64,000 bases of DNA from Undaria pinnatifida (Eukaryota; Sar; Phaeophyceae; Laminariales; Alariaceae). Position 1 is the first letter of the stretch. Each line of letters starts with the position of its first letter. The stretch is taken from positions 533,862 through 597,861 of the forward strand of contig JABAKD010000024.1 of assembly GCA_012845835.1 (NCBI GenBank), read 5' to 3'. The translations under genes and the position numbers were made by a program. The notes under the pieces are model-generated. The model did no database searches. It saw only the letters and a list, made by a program, of their open reading frames with translations, and had not been told where the DNA came from. Shown here piece by piece: positions 46,994-58,900 of the stretch.

Positions 46994-49900
46994 GTGAGAC
47001 TCGGAGGCTGTGTGATGTTTACCAGTGATGGTAAAGGTTAGGATAAGGGCTTGTCTCGCGTGTCTCTCGCGTATTACGGTATTTCAGGGAAGCGGCGACG
47101 ACTGGGTGTTAGCTCGCCCACAGGGGCATTGGTTGGGGACGGCGTTATTTTTGTTTTTTGGTTGTTTTTGTTACGTTGTTCTCGTCCTCTCACGCGCGAG
47201 CACAAGGTGTTGGTTCAGCCACGGTCACCAAGCTCACATATGAAAAGCTACTGAAAATAATGAGTCGGCATTTTGGAAGCATTTCGGGTCAGTTTGGGCC
47301 TATTGGAAGCATTTCGGACCAGTTTGTTCTTGATTGTGTTTCCTTCTTTGCTTCTGCATTTTTGCTCGATTTTGCTAACGCTCCGAGAGAAATCCCGAAA
47401 AGCATGCACTGCCAATAATACTACACGGCACGCTACACAGCAGCGTATCATCAGATTATACTCCTAGAGACGTGCCAGGTATCTGTACTAACGAGCTTCG
47501 TAGAATAGCGAAGGCTGTATCAACCTATGTAGTAGCAAGAACGTGAGAATAAAACTATCGTTACGAATCGAGCGAGCCCCCTTAAGCAACCCCGGCTGCT
47601 TCGCGCTTCGCGTCGTGGAGCTCGACTACAGCAGTATGGCATCCTTGTTTTTTTTCGCCCATACCCCGGACGAATCACCTCACCAGCTAGCTCTCGTAGA
47701 GGGTAGCTCACCCGTGAGCTATGCGATCTACATAAGCTGCTTATGTTTTCTCGGTTTAGGCTATGATATGGGACGTGGCTCATCCGCACTACTTATTTCA
47801 AAGCTTGAGCTACCTGGTAGACGATGCATTTGCGCGTGTTTTGAAGGTGTGAGCTAAAGGTGTGAGCTATTGAACTAAAATGACAGAGATGAGATAGTTT
47901 TAAAAGTTCATGGCCTGTCCGAGGTGTGGATTGTAGTGTGATACGACACGATACGATACCACGTTCTGTTGTACCGACACCTTGTGTTCGGTTTGGTTCT
48001 GTGTCGTGCGGTCCTGTGGTGCTTGAAAAACTCTACAACAGCAGCAGGAATAAATGGCGGTCGATTAATCTTATGTAATGATTTTATTATCTGCGGGGAA
48101 ATAGGAGTCCAAAGCTGGCTGCACCTGTAGCAGCACTCTCGGCACCGCCGTGCATGACAAGAGATCACCTCACCAGGTTCGTCTCTTGTTGACCCTCGCT
48201 GCCCACTCACGTTGCTTCAACCGAGCTGACATTGCCTCGGTCACGAGAAAACAAGCGTACAGCCTAGGTGCGGCATTGTTAGACCATGACCTATATCGGT
48301 AGAGTGAAACGCTTTTTTCCCTCTCGTGAGAAAGGGACGTTTTTACTACATACTGTACAGCAGTATACAACAATCGGGTACCTGGTACGTGGTTTTTTAT
48401 ACACATCGTTTTATAGGCACGGGTCGTTCGCTGCTGTCGGCCATGGTCGATACGGGTAGAATACGCAGAAGAGGGAGGGGACCTAATTTACCGGCGCGAA
48501 CCACCCTTTCTACAAGTACTGCTAGAAGCACTGCTGTACTTTGCCATGTTTCCACCGTTTGTGTTTGCATGGTACAGCAATAATATCAGCAAGGATGGGA
48601 TATCATCTATTTATATTTTTTGAGCCTTTCGCGCGTTTTCCACTGCTTTGATATCATATCCTAGGAGTACTCGTGTGATGCTTTTATATGACCAGGTAGT
48701 ATTGGACTATACGATACTGCTCACTTCAAAAAAAAAAGCATGACTCAAGCACAAGTCGTGTGTTCACGGCTGCTGCTGTGTCTGAGGTCGTTGGTCATTG
48801 ACCTTGGCTAGCAGAGGAGCAGCAGTAGAGAGATATACACGTAGTCTGGTATATAATGGCGTGCCCTGTGCTCTGTGTGGAGATTGCGGTTCTATTACTG
48901 GTCTTCACAGAACACGGTTGCCACGAGTAACTGCCTGCTTGCTGTCGTTGCTATTTTTTTGTTTTGTTCGAAAACCGCGATTATATGTTTTGACCAATGT
49001 ATAGTCTAGTCTAGTCCGGACGGTTCGAGTATTGCCTTTCGTCCGAGAGACCGCTGTGTCTCCGGGTCGTTGCCCGGCAGGCAGGGCAGCAGCAAGAGGG
49101 GTATTATGACGTGCCCTGTACGCCCTGTGGCGATGTGGAGATCGGTGATACGTGATATTTAGCTGTCACTGGTCTGCCCACGGGGATATGCGCTGCTTGC
49201 TGTGTCCGTTCGATTTTTATCGCAATTTCGTCTGTGTGTGGCCGAAAGCACCGCAATTTCATTGTTTGTGGCCGAAAGTACCGTGTTGGGTTTGTTGCTA
49301 CCTGGTAGCTTGTGTCTATAGGGCATTGCCCCGCAGGTCGCGACCAGATGCAGTAGGGAGTAGAGAGAGGGTTACTCGTAGCCTGGCATGACGACGTGTC
49401 CTGTGCTCTGCGTGGAGATTACGGCGCCACTAGCTCCCACTGCTCTGGATACGCGTGCTTGTGTTTAATTTTTGTTGATTTCCGTATTTGTACGTGTATG
49501 ATCGTGGGTCGGGGGAACTCACACAAGCAGCCTTATGTGCACGTACAGCGAGCACTGCCGTATCAACCATCCTTCCAGAGACCAATGGCAAGAGCTTTAC
49601 ACATTCAGCCCAGCGCTACTACGACTACTGCTGTAGTACAGGTTTCATGAAGCTGCACGCATGTCCCACATCTCATTTCGTTGGTGCACTTCGGGCACGC
49701 ACCCTACACCAGCAACCAAGACTGCTCTGTGTGACATGTAGCAGATCAGATGCTGTAATCAGCATGTAATAATAGTCGCCACGACACGTTTGCTGTTCGG
49801 GGTAAGTTGGAAGGTCAAGGTTGGATCCCACAACATGATGCATCCTGTACCATACTCACTCGACGATCTTTTGCTGATCATACATTGGTTGTGCGAACAA

Positions 49901-52900
49901 ACCTAAAGACGAACGGCTAGTCAGCTGTGGTGTAACTTATGCCCACCAGGCACACGTGTTATTTGCTGTGTTGGGCACGACATGTGCTTTGTTTCTGTAT
50001 AGCGTATGTCTGCTCGTACTCGCATTCATTGCTGTTGTTGTACGAGTACCTGACTCCCGTCCTTTGTTCATACCGTCTGCTCTGTAGTGCCGCTGTGCAT
50101 GTGTGAGCCGGGCGAATGTAACGGCAATACAGCGACAACCGGCACTTCTCCGTATAATTCCGTTTTTTGCAATATAAAATTCCACTTCTACACCAGACGT
50201 TTTTCCCATCTGTGTCAAGCGATTTTACCGGCACTATATCGGGAAAAGGGCACTAAGGCACTAATCAACCGGAACTAGAGGAAACTCTACTGTCGTGAGA
50301 TTAGTCTAGTGCTGAAGCCTAATAAGCCTGAAGCCTATTAATAGACTAAGTCTACTGACTACTGCATTGTGTACGCTGGCCGTTTTTGGCTCGCACCAAG
50401 ACCAAGACGAGAACGATAGGCAAATACGACATACAAACAGCTGACGTGCTTTCAAAATTTTTTTTTTTTTTTTTTTTTTTTTTATCCTCCGGCGGATGGG
50501 GAAAAATAAAGCTTTAGCTCACCACACTTCAAAATTGTGTTATAGTACCTGGTACCAGATACAATAATACTACAATGCCGTGCTGACCTGGTACGTGTCT
50601 AGCCGCTGGATTACCTCTGACCTGGTACGGTACGTATCTCTCTATCATTCATTATCAAATATTCGAACGAACGTAGTACAGTCGGTGGCCCTATATAGTG
50701 CGGGTCATAAAGTGCGGGTGTCCGATATTGTGCGGGTGAAATCGTTTGTCACTATATAGGCCCCTCTATAGTAGCCGATTTTTATATAGTGCGGGTGCCC
50801 GGTATAGTGCGGGTAAGTTTTCGTGACACATACCCGCACTAAATAGGGCCACCTACTGTACCAGGTATTTAATACTCCGAGTATTATAGTGCGAATACAC
50901 CGTTTTCACCCCGTAGAACCACGAACGATCGTACGAACGACTTGAAATTAGTGAGGGGTGGAATTGCACCTTTCCTTTTTTCCTAACAACTTGGAAATAG
51001 TGCGGAATCATAGGTGACAGTGACGTCTGATTGTGGCCATCGCAAGAGCCGGGGGTCATCCAGCACTGCAGTTTGCATTCCACCGATGTACCGGAACCAG
51101 ATGGGGCACGCGACTACATACAGCTGTAGTAGTATTTTTGACATCAGCCGTACATACGAGTACCTACCCGTAGTGCCCGACACCGCTCGGAGTAAAAAGA
51201 TTAGTGATATAGTTCTCTGTACATTGTATGTTCAGGAGTAGTGCCGTAGTTTAACGTGATGGGATCGGCATGTACGCTGCGGGTGGGGAGGGGTGCTTCT
51301 TTTACCCCTTCTTATTGACTCTACGGTGGTAAAGAAGGCTTGAAGTCCTTCGTGCGCATAGCAGTCATATGCTAAGAAAAAAAGTTGAAGTCCTTCGTAT
51401 AGCACATGTACCACATGTCGGATGGCAAACTGACAGGTGTATACGAGTGCTGCGTTATACCGGTAGAAACTAGAGCGGCTGGTCGAATTTTGGTACAAGT
51501 ATCTTGATCGGTATGGTTCGGGTGTGTACGGCGTCATGCGTTACCGCACATAAAAGCCATTAACATTAAACACGTACCTACCATTGCACTGCTGTCTGTG
51601 AATGCAGGTGGTATGCTCGGTGTGTGGCCCCTTCAGCGGGCACCTGTACGAAAAGCTTACATCGAAAGGCCTGGAGGGGCTAACCATGAAACAGGACTTT
51701 TGCAGCACCTACTTCGACGCTTGCGAGAGCCAGCTTGGTTTGGAGAGCGACTACTGCGACGTGCACACCCTTGGTGGCGTCGACGACTACTGGTCATACC
51801 CCTTCACTGTCGGTGAGCGGATGGATATAGCAGCATTGATACCCTTCACACACTACTCACCGGAGATGCATGTATGTGCAGATCGCGATCTAGATCAAGA
51901 TTTGCAGTTGTGGATATAGTCTAGAGTATATGCACAGATCACGATCTAGTCAATGTAGATATTATCCGGCCGTTGTAGATATGTACAAATCACGATCTGG
52001 ATATATATTCTAGATCCTGTTCGACCGTTATAGATTCGTGCAGGTCACGATCTACTGCTGTAGTAGATGATGTTAAATATATCATGTTCGGCCTTTTAGA
52101 TATGGCTTGCACTAGATTTTCATAGTACGTCACACAGCATCGACGACTACTGGTTCTACCCTTGGCTAACTGTTCGTTGATCCCTATAATCATCACTAAC
52201 TGTCGATGAGTCGATGGTCTGCCGTACTTCCATGAATCCCGGACAGAGCCCGATCTAGATCATCTAGATTAGATTGTATTCGGTCGTTAGGAATATGTGT
52301 ACTGTAGATCCTATTCGGCCTTTCTTTGTTGATACGTTGCAAATAAGAGTTACCAGGTATAGACTACATGACATTGTGCATCACACAATGGCATCGATGA
52401 CTAATGGTCATACCGTTTCACTGTCGATGCGCGGATGGATAGCAGTGCTGCTGATGATGGTGGTGGTGATACTTTTTTTACACGCCTCGGACAGATCACG
52501 ATCTAGATCATATAGATCTCATAGATCCTACACATGTCGCCATGACATGTTGTGCCAGATCTGTGCAGTACAGATCCAACCCAAGAAATATATTCTAGAT
52601 CATTTACATAGTTCGGCTCTCATCCACCAACATAATATATAGGACGTGTAATAGACCGAATTGGCCAGGGATCTGCCTGCCCTGAAATACATACAGTAGG
52701 GAGGGGGGGCAGTAAGGCGGTGGTGTGGACGAGCAATACTACCGCCTTATTGGGGGATACCATAGCAGTATTCATTCCAGTTCACGACTGCAATTCCCCA
52801 GACACGCCAAGCAATTTTGACCGCCTTATGTCGGGATACCGCTTTACCAGCCCTTACTCAGTCCGCCTTACCGTGAGACCCCTACTGCTGTACCGGGTAC

Positions 52901-55900
52901 ATCATGAGCAGGAGTCTGATATGTACGGCGGTGTGCATCGTTTCGCCTCCGATCTTTGACTTTTTTTTTAATTTTCAGTGGACTTCAGCTCGGATGGGCT
53001 TACGAAAGCATTTCCCAGTCTGTCCGAGTCGGAGCTGCCTGATTTCCCCATGTTTATGGAAATGACACCGGACGGAAAATACTGGTGGATCGCTGGAATT
53101 GAAGGCCAAATCGTACAGGTGCGTACTAGTCGTGGTGGTGGTAGGAGTAGGAGTAGTGGTGGTAGTCTCTGTTGGTGATTGGGGCGGTAGCGGTGACTGC
53201 AGTGCTGGTGGTAGCAGGAGCACGAAGGGTGGTAATGATGGTGGTGGTGGTGGTTGTGGGGGCATTGTTAGCAGTAGTGGCGGTAGTTGTGATGGTAGTT
53301 GTTGTGGTGGTAATGGCGGTGGTATTACAGGTGGTGGTCGTAGCAGTGGGGTGGTATTGAAATGACACTCGACAGGATATGCTGGTGGATCGCTGGAGTT
53401 GAAGGTCAACTGTTACAGGTGCGTAGTAGTGGTGGTGGTGGTGGTGGTGGCAGATGTGTCGCTGCTCTTGGTGGTGGCAATTGTGGTGGTTGTCAAGATA
53501 TTACTGGTGGGGGTGGTATTAGTCTATATTAGTAGTAGGGTGGTGATAGTACGAGTGGCGGTGGTAGGCGTAGTAATAGTGGCGGTGGTGGTGGTGGAAG
53601 TAGTTGCAGCGGTGATGGTGGTGGTGGTGGTGACGCTCTTTAAACTTTGGTGTTAGCAGGCAAGATGCAGAGACGGAGTGCCACCAAAGAAAGGATCACG
53701 GGTTTTCATGCGCTGACATCGTTTGTAAGGGCAAACCTGACAAATGTCAGCACTCACTGCAGTAAAGCGCCTTCGACTGATGTATGTACTCCATCGAATG
53801 TGATGCTGGCGGTGCAACAGGTCAGTGCAGACAACCCATCGTCTGTGGACGAGGAGGTGCTTCAACTGCAGCCCATCTCATCCTTCTCTCAATCGGGGTT
53901 CGTCATCAGCAAGGAAGAGGTCAGTCCGAGACCCGACCATGATGTTGATATTTGGCCAACTGTGCGATCAACCAGGTTGTTGACATTTTCGTCAGTTGCC
54001 CGGCAGTGGAAGGTGGATCTTGGTTGTAAAAGGGACATAGCCCAAAACAGGTACCAGGTATATTCATACGCCTGAACGAATTAGGAATTAGACTATTCTA
54101 TAGGCGTGCCTATTCTGGCTACCGCACATGGAGCTTGATGAAACCCACGGTTAAAGGCGGACCTTGATTGACACCAAAACGTACCCCCAGGGAATAAACA
54201 TGGGAACTTGATTAAAACCAGGGATATAGATCAAGGTACGTGTTACTGCTTGTAGCATCGACACAGGTTTGTTCTTGATATTTTTCGTCCTTTTTGCCCC
54301 TCCAGTCACTTACTTGCTCTAACGCCCTTGTCCTTGTCTCTTCATATCGTCCCTTGCCTTGCTTCTCCAGGGGTTGGTGGGCTTCGCTCTCGGGCCTGGG
54401 TTCGAAGGCGTGGGGTCGCCATTCTATGCCTCGTACTCGTACTACGATGCCGACCTCCCTGGCGAGGTGACTTGGCGCCATCAACTACAACAATATCCCT
54501 TTTCGAACTGCATGGAGACAAACTGCTTAAAATTAGTGTAGGATGATGTATGTCTGGATTCAACGTTTTTGGGGGGTAGTCGGCTTAAAATTAGCGTTGG
54601 GTCATGTTTGTTAGCAGTGGACCAGTGAGTGGTCTTTCAATGGTGCCGGTAGTTGCCAGCAGGGAATACCGACACCATAGCGGAAACCGGGACTACTCCA
54701 TATATATGCTGCCACTTCTGGTTATTCCCATACATGCGAAGCACTTTTACAAGCACTATAACGGGCAACCGGCTCTACTCGATCGGCATACAGGGCCAAC
54801 TTTATACTGTAGTCCAAGGCCTTTTAGAGGTGCCCGCCCTTTTGCGGGGGGGACAAACTACTTGAAAATGGCGTGGGGTCATGTTTGCACACATGTTTTG
54901 GGGATATTCACTGTCGATTAGTACCTTTTATAGTCGACGTGTACCTTTCTTGGTCGATTCGTACCTTTCTTTTTCGGTGTGCACCTTTCCTGGTCGATGT
55001 GCACCTTTTTTTTATCGTCGGTTTGTACCTTTCTCGACGGGTACCTTCCTTGGTCGATTCATAGCTTTAAATAGCCGATGAATACCGTTTTTTTGTGATG
55101 ACTCCATGCTTATTAACCCGTAAACCTGTAAACCTTATGTTGTCACTTATTCTATTATTAATAGGACGACGAGAAAGGCTGTGAGCGGATTGTCAAACTA
55201 TACCTACATGGGTAGCTTACCTCTCTCGATGTATTCCTTTCTCTCTTGGGGTGTACCTTTTCTTTCTCGGTGTGTACCTTTCTTTGGTCCATGTGTACCT
55301 TGTGTGCCTTTTTTAGTTAATGTGCCCCTATCTATGTGTAGTCTACACGATTTCTTATTCTGAAACGACGAAACGGCTAGGAACAGGCTGTCGTATTTCA
55401 CTGCATATGGGAAACGCCACCGATACCCTTGGTGTGTGCCTTTTGCTGTCCATATGTAACATTTCTCGAGATGCACCATATGTAACATTTCTCTCTCGAG
55501 GTGCACCTAAGTCGACATATGCTTTTTCCTGCCTTAGTTCGCCTGCACCTTCTTCTTGTCATATACCCTTTCTTATGAACTATACGACTAGTACTCGTAG
55601 GCTAGGAACAGGCTCAGGGCTGTCCAATTTCACCTAACACGGGCAACGCCGCCGATGCCCCCGCTGTGTACTTGTCTATATGAAACCTTCCTCTCATGTA
55701 TGTGTACCTTTATTCGTGAAGTATGTGACCTTTTCTTGGATACCTGTTGTATGTTTTCTATTGGTTTTCTAGGAGGACGAGAAGGCCAGGAACAGGCTGT
55801 CGAAGTTCACCTACATGGGCAATGCCGACGAAACCCTTGCTTCGGAAGAGATCCTCATCACCACCGACCCCAAGATGTCCACCATACACGCCAGCGGATG

Positions 55901-58900
55901 GGTCGGCTTCAAGCCGTCGGCCAAAACCCTGAATGTGAGCTCCAGCTGCTGCTGTATCACGGGAGTGTTGGGTTTGTATTGTTAGCCTGATGGCTGGAAG
56001 TACTGTGTTTTGCCCTCGACGGTATTCGTACTACTACAGTTGTTAACTGTTACCAGGTACAACTGTAGGTGTTTGGTTTTGTTCTTGGTTGGACGACAGG
56101 GTGGGATTTATTTTATGCCCTCTTATTTAAGCCATCGGCCAAGGACTTGAACGTGAGCACATTTAAAAATTCTGTACGTCGTAGGGTTTTTTCCTCTACG
56201 ATGGGTGATCGTTCGTTTGTGTTTTTGGCTTCCAAGATGGTTTGAGTCGGCTTCAGAAGATGCTTGGTTTGATATTTATTTGGCGAGATGGCTGAGTCGG
56301 CTGCAAGCCCTCGGCCAAGCACTTGAACGTGAGCAATAAATTCGCACATCGGACAGATGATTATACTGTGCAGATCAATAGATAATCTAGATCCTACCTT
56401 ATGTGCCGAGAGCTTTGTTTAGGCTTTGAAACCCCATGTGCATTCCCCGTGTTTCATGCTTGATTTTGTGGCCACTCCTGTACTTGGTGGTGCGCTGCTG
56501 TAACAATGTTGCTGAGCCTTTCTCTTTTTCTCTTTTTCTATTGTCAACAAAAACCAACCACAAAACAATAACAAACCACACCAGTGCTACTATTAATAGG
56601 TAATGTATTGGACTATGCACGTGTATGTTTCTGTGCCTGTTTCTTATTTTGTGTATGTTGCGTATTTTTCTTATTTGGAGAGTGCTTTGCTACCTATGTG
56701 TCTCTTTTCTTATGGTGATTCATGATGCACATGTTTCTTTTATTTTTGTTTCCTAATATGTTGCAGGTCGACGAGGACGACCTGTACTGGTCGGTCGGCG
56801 ACGGTGGACCTCCTTTCGACCCGAACAACTTCGCTTCTAACCTCGACACCCTGCTCGGGAGCATTATCCGCATCACCGTGCCCAGGGGGTCTACGGCCAA
56901 CACGGAGAGCAAGTACTCTATCCCCGACGGAAACGCACAAGGCGAGACCACATGAATCGTCATGTATATCTTGTACATGCAACGCCAACTATTTTGATAT
57001 GGTATGTTCTTACGTATCCCCTATACCACAAGGTGGAGCGAGACGCTTTGATTGGCTGTTGTTGTTGTTGTGCAAGTATCACTACATACAAGTAGTAGAG
57101 TGCTGGGCTTGTTTTTCTTTTGACATCGGGAGGCGTTTTTTTTGTTTCCTTCTTTTTGTAATGAAAGCGAGAGCGTTGTTCTTGTTTTTCTCTGTATGAT
57201 GTATGCCTGGGAAAGATGATCCTTATCGACATGGCACGGAGGGGGCAATAGGACATCCTTATCACGGCCAGTACCGACACCAGACACAAATAAAATCCCC
57301 GACGGCAACGCTAGAGGTCCGATGTCCTCTACAACTACAGGGCACCAAACCACAAACGAGGCAACAAGAAAGGCAGCCTCATATTTGCAGGAACAAAAAG
57401 TACGTACTTCTTGTTCATTGTAGCATATCGTGATGCGTTGTGGTATTCATCATGTTGTTTGTCGAGGTACGAGTATTCGACCTGACCAGCATCATCTATC
57501 TAAATCTGAGGTATTCGACCTCAACTTTGATCCTCGGGGGTGCAGGTGAAATCTGCTCCTACGGTCACCGCAACCCGTTCCGGTGCAGCTTCGACAGGGA
57601 GACTGATGTCTTGTACTGCGGAGACGTGGGACAAGTCAAGGTCGAGGAGGTCAACATTATCGAGTGAGCCTCCCCACACACACCACACTGCATCCCACGA
57701 CATTCTTTGTTCCGAGTATAATATTTAATCGCGTTTATTGATTAGTTGCTTTTGCGTGCATACACACGTACGTGCAGCGGTCCGAACGTATAGACTAAGC
57801 CTACCCTGGTATGATACTACTTGCAGAAGCAGTCAGATGTGGTTTGTGTGATGTCCTCTACTCTGGAGGAGTGGGGGAAGTCATCCCCCCAGCCCACCCC
57901 CTCCAAATGTGCGAGAATAACATTTGATCGCGTCTCTAGCATTCGGTAGCATTCGCTAGGGTGCCCATTCTAGAGCGTCTCAGAACAGGCTGTATCATAG
58001 TGTAAGCGCTCTTATCCCCATACCGCTCTTATCTCAGGTTGGGCATCATATAGGTTTAATTGGTATTAATAGCAGGATTCACAAGACGTGACAAGCCGAT
58101 TAAATCCCCAAAACCCCTCCTTATACTATAATACTGGTTCCAAGTAAACAGCATCCAAGAACGGGTTTCCACGTTAAATCCGTTTTTTTTATGGATGAAC
58201 TTATAATATCAAGTGCTTCACTGTATATGTAATCATGGTCAACGGCCACACCCTTAACCCCTCCCAATACTTGTTCCAAGTAAATCGTCCCCAAAAACGA
58301 GCGTTAAGTTATTGATGCGTTAGGTCCGTTTCCTTTTTTGGGGGACCCTCTTAAACCACGTACCTCACGGAATATCTACTGACGGTTCAAAACCACCCAC
58401 TACAAGTCACTCGTGTTACACTGAGTAATGCTTAGTTTTCATTTACTATATTTCAATCGCCACCACTACTATGAATATAATGTCCTTAACCCCCTCTCAT
58501 CGTCCTGCGTACAGATGCGGACAATTCTACGGGTGGAACCGGTTTGAGGGGGATCTGTGCACCAGCGAAAACGAGGATAACCTCGGAGACTGTTCGGGCG
58601 CGGACTTTAGCTCTTACACGTCCCCCTACTTCCAGTACTGCCACCCCAGCTACCACTCCAACACAGACAGCGACAAGTACACCAATGGGGTGGATGTGTG
58701 CGGTGACCGTGCCGTCACCGGACAGGCTGTCATCGGTGAGAAGGCTTTAAACAGCTTGTGATACCATTCACTGTTTTGGCGTAGTTGGGCGGTTTGAATA
58801 TATATGATATTAAAATGGGCATAATTGGGCTTTTTACTTTCAGTACTGCTGTCAGCCCAGCTGCCACTCAAATACTGGCGCCGACAAGTACACCAACGGA

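Noticed and set aside
53644-53800. A stretch reading [17 protein letters not shown] upstream of exon 4
   Set aside because: It vaguely recalls the HALTGCDTT motif of a widespread mobile-element-associated family, but the central residues are missing and nothing around it supports the match.
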